DNA of 61,294 nucleotides from Sphingomonas sp. SRS2 (GCF_000971055.1 NZ_LARW01000113.1:1-61294); one strand, 5' to 3'. Shown: positions 7,367 to 16,363, numbered from the stretch's first letter. Made by a program: numbers and translations. Notes: a model not told the origin generated them from the sequence alone.

Positions 7367-8457
7367 ACGCGCCTGATCGCCGCCTCGATCCGCGCCCGGT
7401 GTTGATCACCGGTGGCGCCGGTTTCATCGGATCGAATATCGCCGATCGGCTGGCGAGTAGCGGCCATGACGTCGTGATCTACGATGCGCTGGCTCGTGCT
7501 GGCGTGGAAACCAACCTGTCCTGGCTCCAGAAGCGGCACCCGGGCAGGATCGCCGTCCTCATCGCCGATATTCGGGATGAGGACCGGCTGCGCGATGCGG
7601 TTATCGACGCGAAGGCAATATTCCACATGGCGGCACAGGTCGCGGTCACGACCAGCCTCGTGGATCCCCGCGAGGATTTCGAGATCAATATGCGCGGGAC
7701 GCTCAATCTGCTCGATGCGATCCGCAACGAGGCACCGGAAACCCCGCTCATCTTCGCTTCGACCAACAAGGTATATGGCGATCTGCGCGGGGTGCATCTC
7801 TCCCTGGATGACGACGGCTATCATCCTCAGGATGATTTCGCGCGGCGGCACGGGATCAGCGAGGATCAGCCGCTCGATTTCCATACGCCCTATGGTTGCT
7901 CCAAGGGCGCCGCCGACCAGTATGTGCTCGATTACGCGCGCAGCTTCGGCCTGCGCGCCGCCGTGCTGCGCATGAGCTGTATCTACGGTCCGCGCCAAAT
8001 GGGCACTGAGGATCAGGGCTGGGTCGCCCATTTCCTGATCCGGGCGCTGCAGGGCGAACCGATCACCCTGTATGGCGACGGTCATCAGGTGCGTGACATC
8101 CTCGAGGTTTCCGATGCGGTCACCGCCTATCTCGCAGCCTGGAGCCATATCGATGACATTCGCGGCCGCGCTTATAATCTCGGAGGCGGTCCGGCCAACG
8201 CCGTCAGCCTGCGGCGTCTTCTCGATCATGTCGGCAATCTGCTGGGGCGGGAGATCGCGGTCGAGTTTGCCGATTGGCGTGCTGGCGATCAGCGCTATTT
8301 CGTCGCCGATACGCTCATGCTGCAGGCCGAGCTCGGCGTCGCGCCCAATGTCGGCTGGAAGACGGGCGTCGAGCGTCTCGCCCGCTGGCTCGCGGCCGAA
8401 AGGATGATCGCCTGGCCGGGCGCGATGCCTGTGCGTGCGGCGGCCAGCGCGCTGTGA
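7363..8457 (+). CDS. NAD-dependent epimerase, CDP-paratose 2-epimerase-like
   Basis: A 364-residue extended SDR. Motifs: ITGGAGFIGSN near the N-terminus, STNKVYGD (catalytic Ser/Thr strand), and YGCSKGAADQY carrying YxxxK. The TNKVYG and HTPYGCSKG wording is characteristic of the CDP-paratose/tyvelose 2-epimerase branch. It overlaps the preceding gene by 4 bases (ATGA at 7363), so the two epimerases are made together. A C-2 or similar epimerisation of a nucleotide sugar is the best guess; the nucleotide and sugar cannot be told from sequence. Confidence 0.83.
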   Translation: MNAPDRRLDPRPVLITGGAGFIGSNIADRLASSGHDVVIYDALARAGVETNLSWLQKRHPGRIAVLIADIRDEDRLRDAVIDAKAIFHMAAQVAVTTSLVDPREDFEINMRGTLNLLDAIRNEAPETPLIFASTNKVYGDLRGVHLSLDDDGYHPQDDFARRHGISEDQPLDFHTPYGCSKGAADQYVLDYARSFGLRAAVLRMSCIYGPRQMGTEDQGWVAHFLIRALQGEPITLYGDGHQVRDILEVSDAVTAYLAAWSHIDDIRGRAYNLGGGPANAVSLRRLLDHVGNLLGREIAVEFADWRAGDQRYFVADTLMLQAELGVAPNVGWKTGVERLARWLAAERMIAWPGAMPVRAAASAL

Positions 8458-9569
8458 AAACCTTCCGCGTCCTGATGACCGCCGATGCGGTCGGCGGCGT
8501 CTGGTCCTATGCCACGGACCTTGCGCGAGGCCTGACCAGCGTTGGTCTGGATGTCGATCTGGCGCTGCTGGGCCCTTCGCCGAATCAGGAGCAGATTGCG
8601 GTTGTATCGGCCATCGACGGCGTTGAACTGATCGATACCGGCGCCGATCTCGACTGGATGGCGGCTGATGCCGCCGCCGTGCGCAGATCCGGGCAGCTGA
8701 TCAGCGATCTGGCGCGTGCGCGGAATGCCGATCTCGTCCATCTCAACATGCCCGCGCTCGCTGCCGAGGCGGATTTCACCATGCCGGTGCTCGCGGTAGC
8801 GCATAGTTGCCTCGGCACCTGGTGGGATGCCGCGGGTGTGGACGGATTGCCGGCCGACTTCGCCTGGCGTGACAGGCTACATGCACAGGGGCTGCATCGC
8901 GCGGGTCTCGTCGTCACCCCCTCAAAGGCCTTTGCGAGAGCGACCCAGCGACACCACCAACTCGTCCAGCCGCCCCATGTCATACCCAATGGTCGTACGC
9001 CGCTGACCCACGAACGAGGGGCGATCCACGACTTCGCCTTCACTGCGGGACGACTGTGGGACAGTGGGAAGAATGTCGTCACACTCGATCGCGCCGCCGC
9101 TCGGCTAGCCATTCCATTCAAGGCGGCCGGCGCCTGCAAAAGCCCGCAAGGCGATCAGATGGACTTCGCCAATCTCGCCTGTCTGGGTCAGATAGGGGAG
9201 ACCGAACTGACGCGCCTGCTGGCGGCGCAGCCGGTTTTCGCTTCGGCCGCCATTTACGAACCCTTCGGTCTCGCCGTGCTTGAGGCCGCCGCCGCCGGTT
9301 GCGCGCTGGTGCTGGCGGACATGCCGACGTTTCGAGAATTATGGGACGGTAGCGCCACCTTCGTCGACCCCCGCGACGATCGCGGTTTTGCTGACGCTAT
9401 CGAGCGATTGATCGGAAACTTCGCGCTGCGGCTGGCCTGTGGTCGCGAGAGCCGCGAGCGTGCGCGGTGCTTCTCGGTCGAGAACATGGTCCGTGGCGTG
9501 TTGAAGGCCTATCAATCGCTGCTCGGCCAGGCTGAGGCATTCGCCCCCGCCGGAAGGGCCGCTGCATGA
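8454..9569 (+). CDS. GT4-like glycosyltransferase
   Basis: A 371-residue protein starting at a GTG that overlaps the previous stop (GTGA at 8454). The N-terminal fold is that of a GT-B enzyme (FRVLMTADAVGGVWSYATDL, the glycine-rich acceptor-side loop), and the C-terminal half carries the retaining GT4 E-x7-E pattern in YEPFGLAVLEAAAAG followed by TFRELWDGSA. No membrane segment or signal peptide is visible, so it acts in the cytosol, probably adding the first or an internal sugar of the cluster's product. Donor and acceptor are unknown. Confidence 0.82.
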   Translation: MKTFRVLMTADAVGGVWSYATDLARGLTSVGLDVDLALLGPSPNQEQIAVVSAIDGVELIDTGADLDWMAADAAAVRRSGQLISDLARARNADLVHLNMPALAAEADFTMPVLAVAHSCLGTWWDAAGVDGLPADFAWRDRLHAQGLHRAGLVVTPSKAFARATQRHHQLVQPPHVIPNGRTPLTHERGAIHDFAFTAGRLWDSGKNVVTLDRAAARLAIPFKAAGACKSPQGDQMDFANLACLGQIGETELTRLLAAQPVFASAAIYEPFGLAVLEAAAAGCALVLADMPTFRELWDGSATFVDPRDDRGFADAIERLIGNFALRLACGRESRERARCFSVENMVRGVLKAYQSLLGQAEAFAPAGRAAA

Positions 9570-10678
9570 AGGTCACCTATTTCACCCATTCGCTGTTGTC
9601 GTGTTGGAACCACGGCAACGCGCATTTCCTGCGCGGCATATTATGCGAGTTGCAGGAGCGTGGGCACAAGACGATCGCTCTCGAACAGAAGGGCAACTGG
9701 AGTCTCGCTAATCTGCTCGCCGACAACGGGAAGGCGGGGCTTGAGCCGTTCATCGCCGCCTATCCGGAATTGCGTACTCGCAGTTACGCGGCCGGCGCGC
9801 CCGTCGATTCGCTGCTGGAGGGCGCTGACCTTGTCATCGTCCATGAATGGAATGATCCCAAGCTGGTCGCGGAGATCGGCGAAGCGCGCAAGCACGGCGG
9901 CCATTTCACCCTGTTGTTCCACGACACCCATCATCGCGCGGTCAGCGATCCACAGGCGATCAAGACCTTCGACCTTTCGGGTTATGACGGTGTGCTCGCC
10001 TTTGGTGAGACGCTGTCCCAAGTCTATCGTGACTGGGGGTGGGGCGGTCGCGTGTGGACCTGGCACGAGGCGGCCGATACCCGTGTGTTTCAACCGCCTC
10101 GCATGGAGGGCGAGCGAACGGGGCTCGTCTGGATCGGGAATTGGGGCGACGACGAACGCTCGACGGAGCTTGCGACCTATTTGTTCGGGCCGGCGCAGGC
10201 GGCGGCATTGCCGCTCGACATCTATGGTGTCCGCTATCCGGCTTCGGCGCTGAAGACGCTCAAGCGACACGGCGCCCGCTATCATGGCTGGGTTGCCAAT
10301 GCTTCGGCGCCCGCGCTGTTCGCGCGCCACCTGGCGACCGTCCATGTTCCCCGGCGTTATTATGCGACGCGGCTGCCCGGCATTCCCACGATCCGCGTGT
10401 TCGAGGCGCTCGCCTGCGGCATCCCGCTCGCGTCGGCGCCGTGGGATGATGCGGAAGGACTGTTCCGGCCGGGGACCGACTATCTCGTCGCAAACGACGG
10501 CGATGAGATGACCGCGCATCTCCGGGCGATCACCGGCGATCCGGATTTGCGCCGATCGCTGGTCGAGCACGGCCTCGAGACGATCCGGACGCGGCATAGC
10601 TGCGCGCACCGGGTCGACGAACTGCTCGCGATCGTCGCGGAGCTTTCGGAGCCAACGGCAGCGAGGAGCGTCGGATGA
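9566..10678 (+). CDS. CgeB/DUF3880-like glycosyltransferase, copy 1
   Basis: A 370-residue GT-B protein, first of three tandem relatives. The N-terminus (FTHSLLSCWNHGNAHFLRGI) shares the pattern S-L-S-x-W-x-x-G-x-A-x-x-x-R with the next two. The C-terminal half has the donor-site segment RVFEALACGIPLAS followed by an acidic loop and GLFRPGTDYLV, typical of CgeB-like glycosyltransferases (named for a spore-surface protein of Bacillus subtilis). It overlaps both neighbours by 4 bases. No membrane segments. Likely transfers one sugar to a growing glycan. Confidence 0.8.
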   Translation: MKVTYFTHSLLSCWNHGNAHFLRGILCELQERGHKTIALEQKGNWSLANLLADNGKAGLEPFIAAYPELRTRSYAAGAPVDSLLEGADLVIVHEWNDPKLVAEIGEARKHGGHFTLLFHDTHHRAVSDPQAIKTFDLSGYDGVLAFGETLSQVYRDWGWGGRVWTWHEAADTRVFQPPRMEGERTGLVWIGNWGDDERSTELATYLFGPAQAAALPLDIYGVRYPASALKTLKRHGARYHGWVANASAPALFARHLATVHVPRRYYATRLPGIPTIRVFEALACGIPLASAPWDDAEGLFRPGTDYLVANDGDEMTAHLRAITGDPDLRRSLVEHGLETIRTRHSCAHRVDELLAIVAELSEPTAARSVG

Positions 10679-11763
10679 AGATCGCCTTTTACGGATCGAG
10701 CCTGCTTTCGTCCTACTGGAATGGCGCAGCGACATATTATCGGGGTATCCTCAAGGCGCTGGCGGACCGCGGATACGATATCAGCTTCTACGAGCCCGAT
10801 GCCTTCGATCGGCAACAGCATCGCGACATCGATCCCCCTGAATGGATACGCTCGGTCGTCTATCCGGCGACGACGAACGGCTTGAACAGCGTCCTCGCCG
10901 AAGCCGGCGATGCGGACATCGTCATCAAGGCGAACGGGGTAGGGGTGTTCGATGCGGAACTGCTCGACGGCATCGTCGCGCGCAGCCGGCCCGATGCACT
11001 GCGGATATTCTGGGATGTCGATGCCGCCGCCACGCTGGATGAGATGCGCGCCGATGCCGGGCATCCCGTGCTGCGGGCGCTGCCGTCGCTCGATATGGTG
11101 CTGACCTATGGCGGCGGGCCGCCGGTGGTCGACGCCTATCGCGGCTTCGGCGCCGATATCTGCCTGCCGATCTATAATGCGCTCGATCCCGAGACTCACT
11201 TTCCGGTCGCGCCCGACTCGCGCTTCGCCTGCGATCTCGCCTTCCTCGGCAACCGGCTTCCCGACCGGGAGGCGAGGGTCGAGGAGTTCTTCACGACACC
11301 GGCCCGACTGCTGCCGGACCGTGGCTTCCTGATTGGGGGCAATGGTTGGGAGAGCGGTTCGCTGCCAGCGAACGTGCGTCATCGCGGGCATGTCTATACG
11401 GCCGAGCATAATGCGTTCAATTGCACGCCGCTGGCCGTTCTCAACGTTGCTCGCGACAGCATGGCGGCGGTAGGTTTCTCGCCCGCGACACGCGTGTTCG
11501 AGGCCGCCGGCGCGGGCGCCTGCCTGATCACCGACGCGTGGGAAGGCATCGAGATGTTCCTGCGGCCCGACGAAGAAGTGCTCGTCGCGCGCGACGGGCA
11601 GGACGTCGCCGAACTGCTCGACGGGCTTACCGCGGAACGCGCTCGCACGATCGGTGGCGCCGCACTCGCCAGGGTGCTGACCGAACATACCTATGAGCTG
11701 CGCGGCGCGGTCGTCGATCAGGCGTTTCGCGAACGGCGTGCGCACCAGCGGGTGGCGGCATGA
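10675..11763 (+). CDS. CgeB/DUF3880-like glycosyltransferase, copy 2
   Basis: A 362-residue paralogue of its neighbours. The N-terminal FYGSSLLSSYWNGAATYYRG matches the shared motif; FWDVDAAATLDEM and the later RVFEAAGAGACLITDAWEG with MFLRPDEEVLV form the donor-binding region as in CgeB-like enzymes. Four-base overlaps on both sides. The three copies are clearly diverged (the shared motifs are short islands), so they probably use different donors or acceptors and are not a recent duplication. Confidence 0.8.
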   Translation: MKIAFYGSSLLSSYWNGAATYYRGILKALADRGYDISFYEPDAFDRQQHRDIDPPEWIRSVVYPATTNGLNSVLAEAGDADIVIKANGVGVFDAELLDGIVARSRPDALRIFWDVDAAATLDEMRADAGHPVLRALPSLDMVLTYGGGPPVVDAYRGFGADICLPIYNALDPETHFPVAPDSRFACDLAFLGNRLPDREARVEEFFTTPARLLPDRGFLIGGNGWESGSLPANVRHRGHVYTAEHNAFNCTPLAVLNVARDSMAAVGFSPATRVFEAAGAGACLITDAWEGIEMFLRPDEEVLVARDGQDVAELLDGLTAERARTIGGAALARVLTEHTYELRGAVVDQAFRERRAHQRVAA

Positions 11764-12881
11764 GCGCCCCGATGCGTCTCGTGGTGCTCGGGCTCAGCCT
11801 GTCTTCATCCTGGGGGAACGGCCACGCGACGACCTATCGGGCGCTGCTATCCGCCTTCGCCGCGCGCGGGCATGACGTCCTGTTCCTGGAGCGTGACGTT
11901 CCCTGGTATGCCGAGCATCGCGACCTGCCAGACCCCGGTTATTGCAGGCTGGCCTTTTATTCGGACCTCAACGATCTGCGCCGCTGGAGCGCGGAGATCG
12001 CGGCGGCGGATGCGGTGATCGTCGGCTCCTATGTTCCCGATGGCGTACAGGTCGGCCGTTTCGTTCTGGATGTCGCCGAGCACGTCACCGCCTTCTATGA
12101 TATCGACACCCCGCTCACGCTCGCCAAGCTGGAGAGGGGCGAGCATGATTATCTGACGCCCGACCTGATCCGCGCCTATGATATCTATCTGTCCTTTACC
12201 GGCGGGCCGACGCTCGACCTGATCGAGACCCGCTATGGCTCGCCTGCCGCACGCGCGCTCTATTGTTCGGTAGATCCCGACCTCTATCGCGTTCTGGATA
12301 TAGCCAAGCGCTGGGACCTGTCCTATCTCGGCACCTATAGTCCGGATCGGCAGCCGACCCTCGAGCATCTTCTGATCGAGCCGGCCCGCGCCCTGCCGTC
12401 GATGCGCTTCGTGGTTGCGGGGCCAAAATATCCGGAAGACATCGACTGGCCGGCCAATGTCGAGCGGATCGATCATGTGCCCCCCGCCGAGCATGCGGCC
12501 TTCTATAACGCCTCACGCTTCACCCTGAACGTCACCCGCGCGGATATGATCAAGGCCGGTTGGTCTCCATCGGTGAGGCTGTTCGAAGCGGCGGCGACCG
12601 CCACGCCGATCATCTCCGATGTGTGGCCGGGAATAGGAAGCCTGTTCGACCCGGACCACGAGATCATCCTCGCCGAGCGCAGCGATCGGGTGATCCGGGA
12701 ACTGGCCCGGGAGCACCTCGCGCTTGGCCGGGCGGGCCGCGCGCGCGTGCTTAGAGCGCATACATCGAGTCACCGCGCGGCCGAGCTGGAGAGCTACTTC
12801 GCCGAAGCGGCGCTTGCCGTCGGCGCGGTGCCCTTCGTGCAGAACCGCAATCGAAAAGAAACGTTGAGGAGTGGCGTATGA
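11760..12881 (+). CDS. CgeB/DUF3880-like glycosyltransferase, copy 3
   Basis: A 373-residue third tandem paralogue. It opens with VVLGLSLSSSWGNGHATTYRA, has FYDIDTPLTLAKLE (the acidic FxDxD motif common to copies 2 and 3) and closes with RLFEAAATATPIISDVWPG plus SLFDPDHEIILAE. It overlaps copy 2 and the downstream decarboxylase-like gene by 4 bases each. The C-terminal tail (about 30 residues, ending in a basic stretch) is specific to this copy. Cytosolic glycosyl transfer is expected; the sugar is unknown. Confidence 0.8.
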   Translation: MSAPMRLVVLGLSLSSSWGNGHATTYRALLSAFAARGHDVLFLERDVPWYAEHRDLPDPGYCRLAFYSDLNDLRRWSAEIAAADAVIVGSYVPDGVQVGRFVLDVAEHVTAFYDIDTPLTLAKLERGEHDYLTPDLIRAYDIYLSFTGGPTLDLIETRYGSPAARALYCSVDPDLYRVLDIAKRWDLSYLGTYSPDRQPTLEHLLIEPARALPSMRFVVAGPKYPEDIDWPANVERIDHVPPAEHAAFYNASRFTLNVTRADMIKAGWSPSVRLFEAAATATPIISDVWPGIGSLFDPDHEIILAERSDRVIRELAREHLALGRAGRARVLRAHTSSHRAAELESYFAEAALAVGAVPFVQNRNRKETLRSGV

Positions 12882-13900
12882 CCGACCGATCCGGACCCAT
12901 CACCCTTGTCGCCGGCGGAGCGGGATTTATCGGTTCACATCTGTGCCAGGCGCTGCTCGACCGCGGCGCGACCGTCATCTGCCTCGACAATCTGCAAACC
13001 TCGCGGCCGGTCAACCTACGTCGGCTGGAACGCTATGCGGAGTTCAGCTTCGTCGAGGCGGATATCGTGAATCCGCTGCCGCTCGATATCCTTGAGAAGA
13101 CCAGCCGCATCGACCGCATCTACAATCTCGCCTGCGCCGCGTCACCGCCGCAATATCAGGCGGATCCGGAGCATACGATGCTGACCAACGTCGTCGGCAC
13201 CGATCACCTGCTGCGCCTGGCCGAGCGCGCCGGTGCGCGCTTTCTGCTCAGCTCGACCAGCGAGGTCTATGGCGACCCGGAGGCGCATCCGCAGCGCGAG
13301 GATTATCGGGGCTGGGTCAACTGCACCGGCCCGCGCGCCTGCTACGACGAGGGCAAGCGGGCCGCCGAAGCCATGGCGTTCGACTTCGCTCGCATGGGCC
13401 GCGCCGAGGTCCGCGTGGCGCGGATCTTCAACACCTATGGTCCGCAGATGCATCCGGATGACGGACGCGTTGTGTCGAACCTCATCTGTCAGGCATTATC
13501 GGGCAAGAACATCACGATCTATGGCGACGGCACCCAGACGCGCAGCTTCTGTTACGTGTCCGATCTGGTCGCGGGGCTGATAGCGCTGATGGAAAGCGAT
13601 CCCGAGCGAAACGAGCCCGTCAATCTGGGCAATCCCGTCGAGATCACCGTGAACGATCTGCTCGGTCATGTGCTCGCCATGACGGGGACTGATGCCAAGG
13701 TCGTCTACAAGCCACTTCCAATCGATGATCCGCGCCGCCGCAGGCCCGACATCAGCCGGGCGGAGGCACAGCTCGACTGGCGCCCGCGCGTTTCGCTCGA
13801 AGTGGGGCTAGCCGCGACCTGCGCCTGGTTCGCCGAGGAGCTGGTCGGCGGCCGCGACTGCACCCCGGAACCAGAGACGTTGCGCGCTTCGGTGGTCTGA
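12878..13900 (+). CDS. UDP-glucuronate decarboxylase-like SDR
   Basis: A 340-residue extended SDR, last gene of the rightward operon. GGAGFIGSHLC is the Rossmann motif, LSSTSEVYGDP the catalytic Ser strand and CYDEGKRAAE the YxxxK pair; the GPR.CYDEGKR wording together with ARIFNTYGP and GRVVSNLI is diagnostic of UDP-xylose synthase (UXS)-type enzymes, which make UDP-xylose from UDP-glucuronate. It starts in a 4-base overlap with the third CgeB-like gene. A pentose donor for one of the glycosyltransferases is the natural inference. The long membrane-anchored N-terminus of eukaryotic UXS is absent. Confidence 0.85.
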   Translation: MTDRSGPITLVAGGAGFIGSHLCQALLDRGATVICLDNLQTSRPVNLRRLERYAEFSFVEADIVNPLPLDILEKTSRIDRIYNLACAASPPQYQADPEHTMLTNVVGTDHLLRLAERAGARFLLSSTSEVYGDPEAHPQREDYRGWVNCTGPRACYDEGKRAAEAMAFDFARMGRAEVRVARIFNTYGPQMHPDDGRVVSNLICQALSGKNITIYGDGTQTRSFCYVSDLVAGLIALMESDPERNEPVNLGNPVEITVNDLLGHVLAMTGTDAKVVYKPLPIDDPRRRRPDISRAEAQLDWRPRVSLEVGLAATCAWFAEELVGGRDCTPEPETLRASVV

Positions 13901-13921
13901 CGTCCGTCAGACCCGGCCGGA

Positions 13922-14323
13922 TCATTCGGTGGTTCGGCCGTCCCAGTGGTCGGTATCATGTTCGGCCTGGGCCTGCGCCTTGTCGATTTGCACGACGCCG
14001 TCGCGATGCTCCGGCGGGCCGTAGAGCGTATAGAAGCGCAGCGGAGCATCGCCGCTGTTCACGACATTGTGCCGCGCGCCGGCCGGCACGATGACGGCGA
14101 AGTCGTCCTTGACCGGATTGGCGACGCCGTCGATTCGCACTTCGCCCGAGCCTTCTTCGATCCGGAAGAACTGATCGCGATCGTCATGGACTTCCTCGCC
14201 GATTTCCTCGCCGGGCTGCAGCGTCATCAGAACGAGCTGGAGATGCTGGCCGGTATAGAGCACTCGACGGAAGGCGTCGTTCTCGACAGTGAGCTTTTCG
14301 ATATTGTCGCAATAGCCGCGCAT
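13922..14323 (-). CDS. Cupin-domain protein
   Basis: A 133-residue single cupin. The metal-site pattern is present as EVHDDRDQFFRIEEG in cupin motif 1 and PAGARHNVVNSG in motif 2. Relatives are common in sphingomonads and rhizobia and are usually annotated as mannose-6-phosphate-isomerase-like or simply cupin; no catalytic role is established. The start was chosen for the GGAG ribosome-binding site just upstream of 14323; a longer in-frame extension to 14587 runs through noncoding-looking sequence. It ends 21 bases from the convergent glycan operon. Confidence 0.8.
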   Translation of the reverse strand: MRGYCDNIEKLTVENDAFRRVLYTGQHLQLVLMTLQPGEEIGEEVHDDRDQFFRIEEGSGEVRIDGVANPVKDDFAVIVPAGARHNVVNSGDAPLRFYTLYGPPEHRDGVVQIDKAQAQAEHDTDHWDGRTTE

Positions 14324-14471
14324 CGGCCTGACTCCTCGATCGCCGCCGGCAGCGAACCGAGCGCAATTCCGTTCGTTCGGGCCCGGCTGCGGAGATCCCG
14401 AGATCGGGCTGCGCCGGGGCAAGGGGGCGCCAGGGTCCCATCGTGATGTTTTCGGCACGACGGCTACCCGG

Positions 14472-14777
14472 TTACCAGCTCGACTTGCGTACGCCCGGAA
14501 TCTGCCCACGCACCGCAAGGTCGCGCAGCATGATGCGGGCGAGTCCGAATTTGCGGTAATAGGCGCGCGGCCGGCCAGTGATGGCACAGCGGTTACGAAC
14601 GCGCGTCGGATTGCCGTTACGGGGAATTTCCGCCATTTTTAGCCGTGCGACCAGCCGTTCTGTGTCGTCCCTGCCTTCGTCGTTGGCGATCGCCTTCAGG
14701 CGCGCATATTTGCCGGCATATTTCGCCACGAGCTTGCGGCGCTTCTCGTTTTTCTTGATCGCACTCAGCTTGGCCAT
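14472..14777 (-). CDS. rpsN: 30S ribosomal protein S14 (zinc-free type), outside a ribosomal operon
   Basis: A 101-residue protein matching the long, zinc-free S14 form: [17 protein letters not shown] at the start, then [19 protein letters not shown] and [14 protein letters not shown], ending PGVRKSSW. The four-cysteine zinc knuckle of the short form is absent. S14 is normally encoded in the spc operon between L5 and S8; here its neighbours are a cupin and a metal transporter. It is therefore either a relocated gene or, more likely, a second copy. An ATG at 14876 in the same frame is not used by the family. Confidence 0.95.
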   Translation of the reverse strand: MAKLSAIKKNEKRRKLVAKYAGKYARLKAIANDEGRDDTERLVARLKMAEIPRNGNPTRVRNRCAITGRPRAYYRKFGLARIMLRDLAVRGQIPGVRKSSW

Positions 14778-14903
14778 CTGCTTGTCTCCGAGGAATGGTC
14801 GCGCCGATCCTGATACCGGCCAGGCCGCAGCGCATTCACCTGGGACATGCCTGTCTTCGGTTCGTCGCATCGCCACGTCGACCGGGCGGCGGAGCGCCGG
14901 CGA

Positions 14904-16208
14904 TCAGAGGAACCAGCTGATCACCAGCGTCATCGTACAGAGAAAGGTTACCCCGGTGGTCAGCCAACCGAGCAGGTTGGTCCAGCGGCCGTTGGTGCGC
15001 GCCCCAACGACTGCACGGCTGTTGGTGAGCAACATCATCAGCAACAGTAGCGGAGGGACCGAGAAGCCCTGGACGATGCCCGACCAGATCAGCGCACGCA
15101 TCGGATTGAAACCGAGGAAGTTCATGCCGACGGCGACGACGGTCACGACGGCGATGATGCCGTAGAACAAATGGTTTGCATAAGGTTCGTCGTGGAGGCT
15201 GCCCTCCCGGCCAAGCCCCTGGACCACGTCGTAGGCGGCGCCGGTGGTCATTACCGGAACCGCCAGGAAGCCGACGCCGATGACGCCCGCGGCGAACAGA
15301 TAGGTAGCCCCGTCTCCCGCGAGGGGAGCCAAAGCCGCGGCGGCGTCGGCGGCGGTCTCGATCTCCGTGCGCCCCGCGGGATGCAAGGTGATCCCGGTGG
15401 CCAGGATGATGAAATAGAGGATGACGTTCGAGAAGATCATGCCGATCAGCACGTCACGGCTGGTCTGCTTCATTTCCTGCCGCGTTGCGCCCTTGCGCTG
15501 CCAGAGCCGGCGACGCCCGACGGCGATCTGCTCCTCGACCTCCTGATTCGATTGCCATGTGTAGACATAGGCCGACAGCGACGTTCCTATGCACGCCACC
15601 ACGAGCGAGAGAAATTCGGCGTTCCACTGGATGCGCGGCAGGAACGTCGGGCGCAGCACCTCGATCGGATCTGGCCGCGCCATGAGGGCCGCGGCAACAT
15701 AGGCGAACAGGGTCAGCGCCAGCCACCGGAACAGCCGGCGGATCAGTGAATAGGAGCCCAGATACTGGATGCCGAAGATGATGGCCGCCGTCGCCACAAC
15801 GAGCACCGGGATCGGCAGCGGGACGAGCAGGTTGAGCGCGGCGCCTATCCCGCCCAGATCGGCCGCAGCCTCGATGATGTTGCCGGTGACGGCGAGAATG
15901 ACCATCGGCGCCAGCACCCATCCTGGAAATCGATCGCGGATGCAGGCGAACAGACCCTTGCCGTAGACCTGCCCGATCTTGGCCGAGAGGTAGACCACCA
16001 CATACATCATCTGCAGCAGCAGCGGAGCAATCCAGAGGAAGCCAAGACCGAATTTTGCACCGGCGCTGGCATAGGTGCCGATGGCCGACGGATCGTCATC
16101 GGCAGCGCCGGTGACGATGCCATTGCCAAGCAGCTTCATCATGCCGGACGGCTGCGCCGCACCTGGGTGGGTGTCGGCTTTGAGCGGTTCGCGGGATCGA
16201 ACGGTCAC
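14904..16208 (-). CDS. NRAMP-related divalent-metal transporter
   Basis: A 434-residue inner-membrane protein with about 11 hydrophobic segments. It belongs to the NRAMP superfamily but lacks canonical metal-site residues: the helix-1 motif reads DDDPSAIGTYASAG instead of DPGN, and the helix-6 region has GFLAVPVMTTGAAYD instead of a MPHN-type motif. It is thus in an NRAMP-related branch whose ion preference is uncertain (Mn, Fe or Mg are possible). A large cytosolic loop (about residues 205-230) is rich in Arg, Gln and Lys. It is transcribed toward rpsN, 126 bases away. Confidence 0.85.
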   Translation of the reverse strand: MTVRSREPLKADTHPGAAQPSGMMKLLGNGIVTGAADDDPSAIGTYASAGAKFGLGFLWIAPLLLQMMYVVVYLSAKIGQVYGKGLFACIRDRFPGWVLAPMVILAVTGNIIEAAADLGGIGAALNLLVPLPIPVLVVATAAIIFGIQYLGSYSLIRRLFRWLALTLFAYVAAALMARPDPIEVLRPTFLPRIQWNAEFLSLVVACIGTSLSAYVYTWQSNQEVEEQIAVGRRRLWQRKGATRQEMKQTSRDVLIGMIFSNVILYFIILATGITLHPAGRTEIETAADAAAALAPLAGDGATYLFAAGVIGVGFLAVPVMTTGAAYDVVQGLGREGSLHDEPYANHLFYGIIAVVTVVAVGMNFLGFNPMRALIWSGIVQGFSVPPLLLLMMLLTNSRAVVGARTNGRWTNLLGWLTTGVTFLCTMTLVISWFL

Positions 16209-16338
16209 GTATCACCCCGCTGTCGGGCCGATGGAAGTTCTCCGCACAACCACCGACCGGGCGGCTGGGTCCATGTGAAATCCAACTTGTAACCTATGAT
16301 AATATATTGTTTTTTTAGTCTTGTTCGGGCCGCGCTGA

Positions 16339-16363
16339 TGAACCGCCGGTTCTTTCAACCGTT
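16339..16363 (+). promoter_or_regulatory. EcfG-like promoter (TGAAC-N16-CGTT)
   Basis: TGAAC at 16339-16343, 16 bases, CGTT at 16360-16363, one base from the general-stress sigma consensus GGAAC-N16/17-CGTT. It lies 55 bases ahead of the two-gene small-protein unit that starts at 16419. Confidence 0.5.
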
